DNA from: Mantis religiosa
Lineage: Eukaryota > Arthropoda > Insecta > Mantodea > Mantidae
NCBI GenBank assembly: GCA_030765055.1
Contig: CM060947.1
Span: 101,750,381 to 101,814,380 of the forward strand
Length of the DNA: 64,000 nucleotides
Reading direction: 5' to 3'
The translations under genes and the position numbers were made by a program. Shown in pieces: positions 12,049 to 24,445 of this stretch; the stretch's first letter is position 1, and every line of letters starts with the position of its first letter. The notes below the pieces were generated by a model. The model saw nothing but the letters and a program-made list of their open reading frames with translations. It was not told the origin of the DNA and did no database searches.

Positions 12049-12721
12049 TTTGCGAAATGTCTGCTGTTTATATATTCACACAAGGGGGTATATGGAGAAA
12101 GTAGAACTGCTATCAATGTGTAATACGGTATTAATCAATTTCTGTGGATCACAATAAGGTACTCATTTAGTGTAATCATGTATCGCAACGAAGTTATGGG
12201 AGTTTCGAGATTTCATGACTTGAATGTAACCGCAGGAAAAGAGGTGGGAACTACCCGGTGTGAGATCTTTATCAAACTCGAAGTGAGCTGGTATATATAC
12301 ACTGCAGGCAATTTTCGCTCGAACACCAGCTGTTAGACGCAATCAATTCCTAAACCCCGCGGCTTATCCCGCAGATAAAAGGGTCATTTCCCTGTCTCCC
12401 ACTAGCATTAACCTCAGGTAGTAAATATGGACAATAAATGACAATCCTTGGAATAATCACTTAAACAGATCATCCGCTAATGTATGGTACTATAAAACTT
12501 TCATTAATCATCAGTTATCAAAATTAATATTTCCTTTTATTATTTTTCTGCCACTGAGATAAGATTACTATACAGGATTAAAGTTTGGCATTGTAATTTT
12601 AATACAAATGCTGAATTTGTAATTTGTAATAGAGATCTTCTGAATAAATATTCAACGTAGTCACGCGTAATTTTCACCGATGCACCAAAATCAATGCTCT
12701 TAAATATACACTACAATTTTA
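12049..12721. other. No gene seen
   Basis: AT-rich; a TATATATA box at about 12292 lies near CAG motifs but nothing downstream supports a gene. Confidence 0.45.
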
Positions 12722-14135
12722 AAATATGATATATGATATGATATATTTATTGTGCATATTCCAAAATTTTACAATTTACAACCTTTGGCTACATTTATTT
12801 GCTGTTACCTGGTTGCTACCTCGGCTTGCATGACACCCTGGTCTTTTGCTCTGCCAGGTAGCTCTTAACCTCCATACCTCCTTGATTACTTAATTGGTCC
12901 CTTTCTTCCCCCTTCTCTTCCCTTCTTACATTTGTTTACATTTCTGCCCTATTTTTCTTTTACTTTCTGCAAGAACTCACCAATACCTCTTAACTTCTTT
13001 TCCTCCCTGCCCGTTAACATTTTTATAGCTACTATCCTCTTCTCTACTTTCTCCCATTTTTCTTCCCAAACCTCTTTTCTCCATATTGCAACCTCCTTGC
13101 ATTCTGTTACATAGCGTTCTATGCTTTCTCTTCCCCCATACAGTTCACAAATTCCCTTTTCCCTACCTCTTATCCCTCATAGAAATATTATTCCTGTTCT
13201 CATCCATGCTAACCCTTCTCTCTCTTGCCTATCGCAGCAATCTACATATGCTTCTCGTCCCCAATTTCTTTTTATTTGCTTGTAAAATTGTAATGATTTC
13301 ATATTTTCTAGACTTCCCCAATTTCTTGTCTTTCTATATTTTCTATTCTGCATTTTAGTAATTTACCCACATCGCATGTATTCCTTTCCTCTAATCTCCA
13401 TATATCTCCCATTCCTATTTTTTCCATAATTCCTTCTATCTCTGCCCACCAACTATTTGAGTTTTCTAATCTTTTTTTCTGTCTCATGTATAATTTCATA
13501 ATTTCCCCTTCTTCTTTAACCAAACACCTATATCAAAATTTTATTATTCTTTCCATTATTATTCCATTTCTTCTGGTCTTTCCTAATTCTACTAAAGCTA
13601 CTTCCCTATGTGCTGACCTTGGTAAGCCTAGTAGCTCTACAAATCCTTCTGTAGTTTTGGTCCACCGTTTTGTTTACCTCTGTGGCCCCCCCCCCCCCCA
13701 CCAGATCTCCACTGCATACAACATTTTGGATTCAAATAGTGCTTCGTACATTCTTTCTAACCATTTGGTTGTCATTTCTAGTTTATATTTGCATATTCTT
13801 ATTCCATTCATTGCCGCCCTTCCTTTTGCTTCAATTTTTCTCCTGTGTGCTCCCCACTTTCCATTGTTATTCAACCTTACTCCTAAGTATTTAAACTCAT
13901 TGACTACTTCTACGCTTTTGCCATTTAGTACCCACTTTTCATCTTTTTTTAGTTTAACTCCCTTCTTGAAGACCATAACTTTCGACTGATTTGTGTTTAT
14001 TTTTATTCCCCACTCTTCACAAAATTTCTGGATTTCATTTATTCCCTTCTGCAATCCTACTATTATTATAGATCCTACCATTAAGACATCCGCATATAGC
14101 AGTCGAGGAATTTCTTTTTTACTATTACCGGACAA
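12722..14135 (-). pseudogene. Non-LTR retrotransposon (LINE), 5'-truncated, reverse-transcriptase C-terminal half
   Basis: Read on the minus strand, the frame at 14135-13674 starts inside the palm domain of a LINE reverse transcriptase. 'LLYADV' stands where the catalytic YADD box belongs (second aspartate changed to valine, about 14084-14101), followed by 'FKYLGVRL', a motif shared by LINE reverse transcriptases, and a long C-terminal region with 'RMYEALFESKMLYAVEIWW'. Coding continues through a frameshift near the C run at 13687-13700 into 13523-13308, then decays. The 3' end at about 12722-12760 carries a 'tatatcatat'-type repeat tail, so the element is 5'-truncated and ends at 12722. On the plus strand the region is pyrimidine-rich and gives several shadow frames. 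Dead: catalytic substitution, frameshifts, many stops. The exact LINE clade is not assigned. Confidence 0.8.
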
Positions 14136-14326
14136 TGCTGATATTAATTTCGATGTGCATTAACAATATAAATGCATACAATAATGATCTCTTTCCTTTA
14201 GCATAGTTATAAATAAAAAAGCCACGAGAATATGACACAATGTAAAAATAATGGGGTACCTTTACTACAAAAGGGGCTCTATCAGGTGACAATGGAGAAG
14301 AAACGCTGCTTTTAAATAAGTGTAAT

Positions 14327-14760
<434 letters not shown>

Positions 14761-15590
14761 GTGAAAGTCTGTATACTGAAACCAAGATTCAGGACAGCAT
14801 GCTGTCAATGCAGCACACTTAAGACAGTTGGTTATCTTTAACCCGTATCCTTTGCCCATCTAATACAGATACCATATTTTACAAACAAGAGCTGATTTTT
14901 TTTTTTTTTTTTTTGCCACATCTATAAACACACATATTGACTTTAGGAGAGGTTAACTTCCAAATTCTCAATAACCTGAAAAAGTGACGAGTAATGTAAA
15001 GTTGTAAACATCACACGCTCTGAATATAGGTTTTTTAAAATCCTGTGGCCCAAAATGTAATTATATGTAAGACATTAAAGTATCTGAAACAAGCTAAATA
15101 TACAGGATGATTCAGGGTTTGCGTACAAATTTAAGGAGTGGGCATACAAATTTGGTTTGGGAATTTATGGTCTAGGAGGTGAACCTGGGTCGGTACAAGA
15201 CTAAGAATATGAGGACGGACGATACATTATTTTAAGAAAAAAATTAAGTTAAGAAAAGGTAATGTTAATCAACAAATTAATATTACAAAGGTTGTTTTAA
15301 TGGTGCCCACCAAATCATTACAGACATGACATCTTTTTAGAAAATATACCGTAGTGTTCTCGACATACCCGATACTGGACATTCACGTGCAACTCCTACC
15401 ATAGCCCGCTCATATCCCTTACGTGAGCAGGTTATGCTCCTACTCATAAGGACGAGAGGGCTGGCAACGCTGTTTTACGAACATTCCGTAATTCAGGCAT
15501 GGATTTGGATCTTTCGTGGTTTCCCCACGTGGGAGATTGAAGACGCCCATGCCATCTCCTAGCCCTAGCCTTTAATTACTACAGCATTTT
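14761..15590. other. No gene seen
   Basis: AT-rich; an 18-base T run near 14898-14915 may be the tail of an antisense retroposed fragment. Nothing else recognised. Confidence 0.45.
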
Positions 15591-15724
15591 TTTTCTTAGA
15601 GAGATTAGAGTTGGCAGTGTCTTTCTTGCCTTTGTTAATTTGGTGTCTTGGTGTACTGAGAGAATAAAGGATTTAATATCAGAAGTCCCGTCATTTTAGT
15701 ATATTAATAATTCTGCAGGCAACA
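15591..15724 (-). mobile_element. LTR fragment of BEL/Pao-like element (copy 1)
   Basis: On the minus strand the block starts 'tgttgcctgcagaattatta' just after a purine-rich stretch ('gatgggagagcagcagaa') that fits a polypurine tract. The same block, diverged, recurs at 16120-16252 on the same strand ('tgttgcgtgcaggatcatta'). Position after the integrase remnant, the TG start and the polypurine tract identify it as a 3' LTR start. The far end (below 15591) is not defined. Confidence 0.55.
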
Positions 15725-16118
15725 TTCTGCTGCTCTCCCATCAGGCGCCAAACTTCTTCATAACACTTCGAGGAGGTACTTCCTCGACCATTGCCTCATG
15801 AAGTCATCCAGCAGATTCTCTGTTATTCTTCTTTCCGCCCGGAAGTCATGTCGGATGGCTGACTCCGGTCCCGTGGGCAGTGTAGTCAAAAGCCCTCCAT
15901 TTGAAAAGTGAATTGTGTCAGCAAGTCCGAATCGTCCTGAAGAATCGGCCTGGAGTTAATGGCGGCTTCAGTTTCTACCAATATAGTTCCTAAATGCTCT
16001 TGGTCAACGCAAGATTTACCAAGGACTTTCCTCAACCACCGCTTGATTGTGTCCACAATGTGTCCATTAGCCTCCCCATCAAGCCGATCTAGGATGCGAT
16101 AAATTTCTAAGAGACGCC
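15725..16118 (-). pseudogene. BEL/Pao-like pol remnant (integrase C-terminal part)
   Basis: The minus-strand frame reads 'TIKRWLRKVLGKSCVDQ' then 'LGTILVETEAAINSRPI' (about 16030-15930). I recognise this as the region at the end of the integrase core of BEL/Pao retrotransposons, where 'E.EA..NSRP' is conserved. Downstream the frame hits a stop after 'FQMEGF', shifts, and continues as broken sequence to the polypurine tract next to the LTR at 15724. Only the last roughly 130 codons of pol survive. The upstream side is cut by a second LTR fragment at 16120, so a deletion or nested insertion has removed the rest. BEL/Pao is preferred over Gypsy because of the integrase wording, but a database comparison would settle it. 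Confidence 0.6.
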
Positions 16119-16119
16119 A

Positions 16120-16252
16120 TTCTTTTTTCTCTTAGAGGGATTCGAGTATTGATAGTGTTTTGTCTTGGTTAAATTTGATATCTTTGTGTGCTGAGAGAAT
16201 AAAGGATTTACTATCCTCTAATTTTCGTATATTAATGATCCTGCACGCAACA
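16120..16252 (-). mobile_element. LTR fragment of BEL/Pao-like element (copy 2)
   Basis: Diverged copy of 15591-15724 on the same strand, sharing 'aaatcctttattctctcag' and the 'tgttgc.tgcag' start. Its joint with the pol remnant at about 16119 points to nested or rearranged insertions of one family. Confidence 0.55.
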
Positions 16253-17270
16253 CCCCATGTCGCCAAGGCGAAATAATGGAAGAAATATCTGAGTATTAAA
16301 GTAAACGTTTCTCATCATTCCATTGCCGTATCATTTTTTTAAGTTGAGCTTTTTATGAAGCTTGTGCTTCGTAAATGCTGTTCCGACGCAGAGGATCATT
16401 CTGTGGTCACTGAACTAGGTGGAGAACATTGTGAAGTGTGGTGCCTGGGCATTGCTCACGGACTTCTGTGCATATCTGTGGCCCGTCTGCCTGCGATTTT
16501 GTCACTTCATCCATTCCTCCTGGGGATGTTAGCCACAAATGTGTACTGAGACCACAGTGCGTGGAATGTCCCAATTCGTAGTCGATCTTTTACCTATATA
16601 CAGGAAGGACAAGCAGACAAGTTATTTAATGAAAGCACTCACATAGTAATGAAACGTGATTCATAGCATACGAGTTTCCAATTGCGTGCAAAAAGACGAA
16701 TTCTGCACCTCTTTTTCTATACATTGCCAGCTTCTTATTTTACGCCATCTGTTGTACAGTAATGCTAGTTATTTGCCGTACTATGACATTTTAAATGCTG
16801 ATGTTACCTTTTTTTGGAAATTTTTATGTCCAAAATGTACATAGAATGAGTTTTCATATTTGATATTATTGGATGCATTCTTCTTCTTGAAAATCACGAT
16901 ATGCTCTAAGATTTTCGCATGCAATTTAAGCATCTAGAAAACGTTCTCAGTTCTTGCATTACATCTGCGTAAGCATTGTGAATGGTGTTACCTCACCTCC
17001 TTATGCTGCATTGCAGTTGTGCCTTTGATGGAATAGGGTATAATTGGTCACGAAACCAGGCATAATGATCGGAAAAAGCCCTAAGGGAAAAGAAAGAAGA
17101 GAAATCATATTTCCTTTTTTATGGAAACCTTAGAGTGAATTATTCTATTCGTCTATTTCTCCATCTCATTTCCGTATCGAATTCTTTCATATCCCGGAGA
17201 TCCATAATATCATTCTGTTTTATTGCTACTTTACCTCTATATCTAAGTGCTATTCTAAGTTCTAAGTTAT
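16253..17270. other. No gene seen
   Basis: AT-rich sequence with short motif-less frames (16355-16549, 16656-16844). Confidence 0.45.
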
Positions 17271-17524
17271 TATTTTTTTTTTGTAACTTACGTCCTCCGA
17301 CGGTAAGGCATATCGGACGATGACTGAAATGGGTGAAATGATGCTCAAATGTGTCCAGGGTCCAAATGTGTCCATGGAGCTTAGAGTTACCTGACATTCG
17401 TCTATCAGGATAAGAGAAAATCCCGGAAAAACCTTATCCAGGTAACTCACCCTAACCAAGATTCGAACTCTGGACCCCTTGAACGTGAGGCAGACATGCT
17501 ACCCTCTACGCTACCGAGGCGGGC
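17271..17524 (-). mobile_element. SINE-A copy
   Basis: Antisense, nearly full-length: T tail at 17271-17282, 'acgtcctccgacggtaag', 'ggtgaaatgatgctcaaatg', B box region 'gattcgaactctgg' at 17460-17473 and head 'gaggcgggc' at 17516-17524. A duplication of 'ctaagt' flanks it (17262-17267 and 17524-17529). Confidence 0.88.
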
Positions 17525-17784
17525 TAAGTCCTTAATTCAATATTCACTATTTTAAAATAATTATTTCAATACGTAGTAAAATGAAGTTTTATTTATTTGT
17601 TCATATTATGATTATTACAAAAGTAAACTCGAAGTAATATAAAATTCGAAATTTAGGTATGCTGCCATGTAAGGTCAGCAACATAAAGTGTGACGAATAA
17701 AAATTCAGTTAGAATGAATATTAGTGCGCCCTTACTTGACGTTAACTTTACCAAGGAGCACCTGCTGGAGACGAATAGTGCACG

Positions 17785-19068
17785 AGGGGGGACCCAAAAG
17801 AAACCGGACTCCGAGGGCGCTGACACTCGTAGACGTAGTGCAGCGTTCTCACGCTAGATGGTGTTAGTAGAGTCCTTCATGAAACAGCTGTCAGATGGCG
17901 TCAGTGTAGAGCTGAACGTGCAAGTGTGGTATTTTGTTTCTCTGACTGTTGGCGGGTTACCTCTGTGAAGTCGTTATGGCAACTTTAAAAGAACAAACAG
18001 TGTGTGTGAAATTTTGTTTCCTGCTTAAAGAAACTGCAACGGAGACACACCATATGCTTCAGGAAGCTTTCCAGGAGGACGCTATGAGCCGCACACAGGT
18101 TTTCGAGTGGTTTGGGCGATTTAAACGTGGTGAGATGTGTGTTGAAGACCAAGCTCGTTCTGGATGTCCTTCAACATCACGAAATGAGGAGAACATTGGA
18201 AAGGTCTGCCAGAGGATCAACGAGAATCGTCGCCAAACGATCGACCAAATTTCAGCAACGACAGGAATAAGTTGGAGCTCGTGCCAGCGTATTTTGAGGG
18301 AAGATTTGCACATGAGACGTGTTGCTGCTAAATTTGTTCCGCGCCTTCTCACACAGAAGCACAAAACCATCCGCTGAATGTGTTTTAGGACTTGAAATCA
18401 GAGACTGCACATGATCCAAACTTCTTGAACAAAGTCATTATAGGGGATGAAAGTTGGTGTTGGTATGACCAGAAACTACATAAGCAAGCGTCAAGCCAGT
18501 GGAGGACTCCCAACTCTCCCAGACCAAAAATGCAAGGCAAGTGAGGTCAAATGTGACGATGATCATTGTCTTTTTTGATGTTTGTGGAATTGTGCATCGC
18601 GAATTCGTACCCCCTGGCCAGACTGTTAACCAGCACTTTTACTTGGATGCTTTAAGGCGTCTGCGAGAGGATGTGAGGAGGAAACGCCCGGAACTTTGGC
18701 GATCAGGTAACTAGTTTCTGCATCACGACAACGCTCCAGCATACACGGCCTTACGAGTGACTCACTATTTGGCATCTCAGAGGTGATTTGTCGTTCCCCG
18801 TGCGACTTTTTCCTATTTCCACGAATGAAAAAATCTGAAAGGGGAGTGTTATGACGATGTGGAGGCGGTAAAAACAGCTTCGCAAAGGGCACTGGACAAT
18901 ATCAAACTTGAAGAGTTCCAAACATGATTCCAACAGTGGGAAAAGAGGCTTGACAAGTACATCACATGTAATGGAGAGTATTTTGAAGGTGTCTGAAGTG
19001 ATTTTGTAAAAAGGTTCACCAATAAAGTTTTTATAACAACAATCCGGTTTCTTTTGTGCTCCCCCTCG
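17785..19068 (+). mobile_element. mariner A, decayed full-length element
   Basis: Terminal inverted repeats: 'cgaggggggacccaaaagaa' starts at 17785 and its counterpart, reverse complement of 'ttcttttgtgctccccctcg', ends at 19068. The right side is followed by TA; the left flank is CA, so the expected TA duplication is mutated on that side. The 1,284-bp length is typical of mariner. The transposase inside has at least one stop, frameshifts and a deletion. Confidence 0.88.
17949..18377 (+). pseudogene. mariner transposase, N-terminal DNA-binding half of mariner A
   Basis: An open frame covers the paired helix-turn-helix region: 'MLQEAFQEDAMSRTQVFEW' and 'FGRFKRGEMCVEDQARSG' (the WF..F..G....D..R.G signature of mariner), then the linker motif 'KFVPRLLT' near residue 130. 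The start could be the ATG at 17976 (MATLKEQ) rather than 17949. After the stop at 18375 the rest continues in broken frames: a GDESW-like segment near 18449, 'HDNAPAYTALRV' (18723 on, second catalytic Asp) and 'WEKRLDKYIT' near 18940. The segment that should carry the third Asp (HPPYSPDLAPCDF in relatives) is largely deleted around 18785. Non-functional, but the N-terminal half alone could encode a DNA-binding fragment. Confidence 0.85.
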
Positions 19069-19120
19069 TATATGTGTGTGTATGTGTATGCGCACGCGCC
19101 CACTTGAGACAGGAAGAGAG

Positions 19121-19124
<4 letters not shown>

Positions 19125-19150
<26 letters not shown>
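19125..19150. repeat. (GACA)n microsatellite
   Basis: About six GACA units after mariner A, flanked by GA-rich sequence. Confidence 0.9.
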
Positions 19151-19151
<1 letters not shown>

Positions 19152-20850
19152 GAGAGAACGCTAATATAGGTATAGGAATACAAATCGGAGCCTAACGTAT
19201 TTCGTATTAAAAGAATAATAATCTGAATTAAGTGTAACTGTTTATTTCCTCGTAAGGTGAGAGAATGTGGCCTTTGTTGTAAATTCTGTGTTTATTGCTT
19301 TTACCCATTCTCCGGCTTTTATTTTAGATACAGGTAGGATTTCGAGTTTGCTAATTACATTCATATACATATTCAACAGAACCGGCATATTTACCAGCAA
19401 ACTTAAATGACACAAGTGATATCAATGCACCGTGCTTACTTGCACAAATAAGTTTCAAACAACCCACTTAAGAAGTGTGTAAAGGGTTAAGAGGCTGGGA
19501 CCCCAGCGGGTAATGCAGTTTTATTCGGAAGAAGTACTAATGAAAATGGTGAAGGCCTGTCTGACTCTGACACTTTGGCCTCCTCTGGTTCTCTCAGTTC
19601 ATCCGCTCCTCTTGGATTATGTTACCTTGCGGTAGATCTGCAGTGAGCGACTTGTCTCCCGCTGTTGTACATCCATTACTCTTTAGTTTTACCTCGCTTC
19701 CATCCAGTAGGAATCGACTGACATCTAACTTAGCCAATCAGAGACGTCGGATAAATCATGTGGTAGGAGGTGGTTCTGCTTTACTGCTATGAACATCTAG
19801 CTCCGCTATGTGTATTGTTCCGCATGTATTGTATGTATAAAGCCAAATAAAGAGGTTTTAGTTTTAATTGAGTGTACCATAATTCTGGAAAAAAGAAACA
19901 GCCAAGTTTTTCACTTTATTATAGAACAGAAAAAAACTGTGTAAAACAGGTCATACAATTAAAAGGGCCTTATGCCTCATTTCTACTGTTACACAACGTT
20001 CTGTTAAAGTACTTTTTTAATTTTAATTAAGCTGCTGGAGACAATGAAACACTCGGAAGTACGAGATGCTGCCCCCCAGTGTGCAATCAGTGAGGTTGTT
20101 TTGAGTCTTGGTAGAAATACGTGTTCGATATTAATGAACAAGCACAGGTAAATGCTTTCGAGGCTGATGTGTCGTAGAGATACGTATCCCACTAATGCCT
20201 TCGTGTGTCACAGCTCTCAGATCTCCTGTTTTGATTCTGATCTCTTTAGTCATTTAGACGTTGTTACAAACGTACAAACTACACAATTAGAGAGTGGCAA
20301 AAAGTTCTTTTTTTCTCAGTACAGAGCAAAAAGGGTTATTTGTGAGAGCACGAGGTACACTTAACTATTGAAATCAACCTCTCCCCTTCCTCACAACTCT
20401 CCTTAATGGCGCCATTCAAGTGTAGCAGAAAAACATTGTAGTAACCTATGGCGTTCTTACCGACGCCATGTTCTACATAAGAGAGTGAACAAAATGTCCT
20501 GTAGAGTGCGTCATTAGCCCCGCCTGGATTCGGAGTCAGGAGTGTCCTCCATTACTTATTCATTGTGTCCCGAGAAAACAGACAAGAGTGGGGAAAATGG
20601 CAGCACTCCTTCTACTCCTTCAACTTCTCGCTAATTTAATTATTCTATACAGCAAAGAACAAGTAACTTGTATCTCTATTAGATTCCAGTATTCCCTTTC
20701 AACCACAAATCGCTAATTTGCAATGCGAGTGTACTTGGCGACTAGACGTCCATTTGAACTCTGTTCATTATTCCCTAAGGTTTCTACGTAATCTATTCTT
20801 ATAAGTACAACATATCCTAGGCTATTTATCTCATATCACGTGTATCAATG
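19151..20850. other. No gene seen
   Basis: Mixed composition. An AATAAA at about 19845, after TATAAA-like sequence at 19834, could be the end of a retroelement LTR or a transcript, but no supporting ORF is present. Confidence 0.4.
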
Positions 20851-21715
20851 TGAAGCAAATAAAATGGGTGTGGCGCAGGGTAAAGCATGTTGATATCCAC
20901 AAAGTTCTGAGGCACTAGCAAGAATTTGTAACCAAATAGTGATTAAAATAGTGGAATAAGATAAATAAATACTGTTATTGTTCGGAATGAGGTCAGCACA
21001 CAACATTGACATAAAAACATATTAAATGCAGTATTTGTTCATCCCTTAAAACAAGGAAACCAAAAATAAATAAACATAAGGTATAAAATGGTATAAGATT
21101 ACCTGATTACTCTCAGGGTATGCGTGGATATGTATGAGTAAGGATGGTTTTAATGAAACTGGAATGCCCGTTTCAAACTGGTTTAATGACTGCTTCTTTT
21201 TATCATAACATCAAACTCGAAGTTGCCGACCAAGGGTTACCAATATATCACTGTTTTGAGTCACTGAAGGTGGAATGTTTATTACTCGATAGTACTTAAT
21301 TCGTTACGTATGAACCGACTAATCTTCCCTCCGGTTCTAATCTGCCTTCGACCAAAACAAAAGAAGATAACCTTCGCAAACGGCCGCAAGCCGCGGACTG
21401 TCTGTCCTCAAACTATACACAGCCGTGCGTGGAAGTAACTTTCACTTTCTCGAAGCCCTTTTTTCACACAAAGATTTCCTCTGCGACTATTTTGTCCATT
21501 GTGATTATTAGTCTCGGTCATGCCATTATTAAAGTTCTGAAGAATACCCTTTACAAGCAAAGTCAAATGCTATCCCTTAGAATTCTGTTTCTCCCGTGTC
21601 TTTTGTTACACAACTCAACCAACTGGTCCTGTTCGTGTCGTAACAAATATACTCCTTTGAAATCCATTACGATTCTTTACTCATTGCTATTCTTAATTTC
21701 GGTATCAAATGTGAT
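20851..21715 (+). repeat. Unclassified dispersed repeat R1, copy 1
   Basis: Matches 47075-47752 in the same orientation over most of its length: 'ctctcagggtatgcgtgga', 'cgcggactgtctgtcctca', 'gactattttgtccattgtg' and 'tctcggtcatgccattatta' occur in order in both. Copy 1 has about 210 extra bases (roughly 20891-21106) absent from copy 2. No ORF, TIR or tRNA head is visible; a non-autonomous DNA element or LTR are both possible. Confidence 0.7.
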
Positions 21716-22518
21716 TTAGACTATTGGGAGTATTAAAAAGTGTCACAGCAATTTCAGACATCTTCTAGCTGGCAGGTACGCAAAACTTATTTTTATAGGA
21801 GTATATAAGCCCGAAAAAGCATTTATTACTGGAGTATGTGTTATCGTGTTGCCCAGAAGTAATAAGTAATAAGCATATTTATATTACAAAATTATTTATG
21901 CACAAATATTAAGATATATCGTATTTCTTGTTCCTTGTATTATTCGTGAAATGAATTCTGTTCTAAATAAAACAATAACGTTTCTAAATTACGCAGAGCA
22001 ATGGTAAATAAGAGCAGCAATATATGTGCACGAGGACTCTAGCTTAATACAAATGTGAATCAATGAAAGAGAAATAAATGGTAACGGCGGAACTAGTAGC
22101 GAAAATACTGCATTATCGACAAGTATACCTTTCTGTACATCATCGAACATGATCGATTGTGCTAGTTTAAGGATATTGTCATGTTGAGTCAAATTAGTGC
22201 TTCATGTATTCCCAGTATTTTTAAGGTAAGTTTTTTAACAAGAAGCATAAATTCCTTGAAAGCTTACACACATACAAAGGGAGCATTTGGTGAGATCAAA
22301 GCTAACTATAGTCCCACAGGGATTAAAGTGGGGATGCACATAAAGATTTAGGTTTGTATCTCTCCGCTGGCAAACACGTGTTGATGTTCTCTGCTGTCAG
22401 CTGTTTATCGCAACGTAATATCTTTCACTGCAGCACTGCAGGGTTAGAAAAGCACTCGCTTCATATTTACTAAATAAACCAGTTAAAGAAAAGTTATGAT
22501 ATATAATTTTGTAAGTTA
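21716..22518. other. No gene seen
   Basis: AT-rich with short motif-less frames. Confidence 0.45.
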
Positions 22519-22645
22519 AAGCTTACTAAGACTTACAACTTTCACGGCAAGCGTTATTATTTAAAACCTCACGGGTGATCAGCCGTGTCCAAGTAACTTA
22601 ATTTGAGCTTTCGGCCATTCTTAGCTCCATGGCCTTCTTCCACTA
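22519..22645 (-). mobile_element. Half copy of the palindromic, PLE-like element found at 50.8 kb
   Basis: Shares with the reverse complement of the right half of 50759-50980, in order: 'aagactt', 'ctttcacggc', 'gtgatcagccgtgt', 'gagctttcggc' and 'ctccatgg'. On the minus strand it carries 'ggccgaaagctc' preceded by 'gaagaaggccat', the hammerhead-like arrangement discussed for the 50.8 kb copy. It lies directly upstream of the I-like LINE. Confidence 0.65.
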
Positions 22646-22953
22646 ATAGCAAGAGTGGAAGAGCATCGCTTAATTGCAGTGAAAAAGCGCAATAGGGAAA
22701 GTATCAAGGACTACCTGACAATAAATGGAACGAGATGGCGGTGGCTATGACGTAGTTAGCGTATTACAGAGTCTCTTCGAATTTTTATAATTCTCAGTGA
22801 TTCTAAACTCGTTTAGAATACTGAAACGACAATATTTAACACAAACTAATAGTGTTTCCAGTGACTGTAAATATAAATAAGAATTGTGGTGGTGTCAGTG
22901 CGTTAAGGAACGAAGTTTGTGTGTAACCTGAACCAACCTTTGCTTCGTTCTCC

Positions 22954-24420
22954 ATGCCCGCCTCTTTTCATGGAGATTGGCAAGATTCAAACCCACTGAA
23001 CGAAAGTAATGATAACAAACAAGCTTCAAGAAACAGAATGAATCAATTGAATGCAGGAAACATCACTAATGTTTGTCATAACGAAATAGGTAATTCTCCA
23101 ACAACTTCAACAGAAAATAGAAACCCCACTCTATCTTCAAATAATTCCTTAAGTTATTCTACCGCAACTCATCTTACCCAAATAAAGACCAAGCAATTGT
23201 TATTGAATCATGCGATGCCATTAGCATTACCGACAACGAACTATCGATAGGTAAACTAACTACCCCTAGCAACTTTCGATTTGTGTCAAGAATTTTCAGT
23301 GGAAGAGTTTGTATTTTTCTTGCCAGTAAGAAGTGTGTACATGAATTGATTTCAAAATATCCTAAGGTTCTTATAAATAATTTCTCTGAAAATTAGACCC
23401 CTCCTTTAAAAAAAAGGATTGAGTTTTATCCAATGTTTGTCCTGTTAATCCCAACATAGTTATTGAAGAAGAGCTGTCTAAACTTGGTATTAAACCAATA
23501 TCTAAGATCACTCAACTAAGAACAGGATTATCGATTCCAGGATTTTCCCATATTCTCAGTTTCGAAGGCAGATTTACGTTAAAAAGGAAGACTTTATTAA
23601 TCTTCCTGAATCAATGCAAATCGATTACGGGGGCACAATTTCTGGATTTATATATCCTCTGATTCGCCCACCTGCTTTTTTGTAAAACTGAAGTACATCT
23701 AGCTAGGCATTGTCCTGACAGTGCTACAGCAGTAAATAACGAATTCACTTCCATTCGAAGTAATCATCCTGCTGACAAGCTCAGCATCTCGGAATTCCCT
23801 CAACTTCATAGACACTCACAAACAATGGACATAAATAGCCAAGGAAATATTACCCCTTCTTCATAAGGTGAAGCGGAAACGAACCTCACATCTCCATCTC
23901 TTGAGGGTAACCACGATCAAAAGTGTCAACCCTTAGACTCTATACAAACTACGTCAGTCTTTCCTTCGGAATAGTCATCACTCCCATCAGTAACACACCA
24001 CGCTGCTCTAAAGAGGCCGATATCAATTTCCAGCAATGAAACAATAAGTAATGAAAAGTCTCCTGTTAATAATGTGACTGGTATTTCAGAACAGTCTGTA
24101 AAATGGAAGGAAAAACAAGTTTATAAAAAAACACAAAGATAACACAGAGATTAGCATTATTATCAGTCGTTCAAACATATCCTGGAAGGCGATCCAAAAT
24201 TTTGCCCCCTCAGCTACTTACAACTTCAATCATTCTTTGAAAATAGTATTGGGTTTAGTGACATAACAACAGTTGCTACTTGTGGGATTAGCTGAATCCT
24301 TAAAAACCTGTATCCCTACTTCACCGAAAAATCCATAAAAAATAGAAGTACCCGAATAGTCAAGAAACCCTTAAAGGCCGAAAACCAAAATAAAAAAATT
24401 TAGTTCCTGATTTCTCTACT
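22954..24420 (+). pseudogene. LINE ORF1 (gag-like nucleic-acid-binding protein) remnant
   Basis: Starts at ATG 22954 (MPASFHGDWQ) and stays open for 98 codons, rich in Asn, Ser and Thr. A frameshift near 23180 continues into 'VIESCDAISITDNELSIGKL' and 'NFRFVSRIFSGRVCIFLAS', the RNA-recognition-like middle of I-type ORF1 proteins. Around 23672-23722 lies a zinc knuckle: the cysteine of 'CFF' and then 'CKTEVHLARHC' give CX2CX4HX4C, but a missing T in the T run puts the first Cys out of frame with the rest. The remainder to about 24410 is a Ser/Thr-rich tail with stops. Role in an active element: coating the retrotransposon RNA. Confidence 0.75.
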
Positions 24421-24445
24421 GACGTGTCAGGTCTCTCGCACAAAG

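Noticed and set aside
13086..13989. Plus-strand hydrophobic ORFs resembling membrane proteins
   Set aside because: They are the antisense of a purine-rich LINE coding strand; the minus-strand frames match reverse transcriptase.
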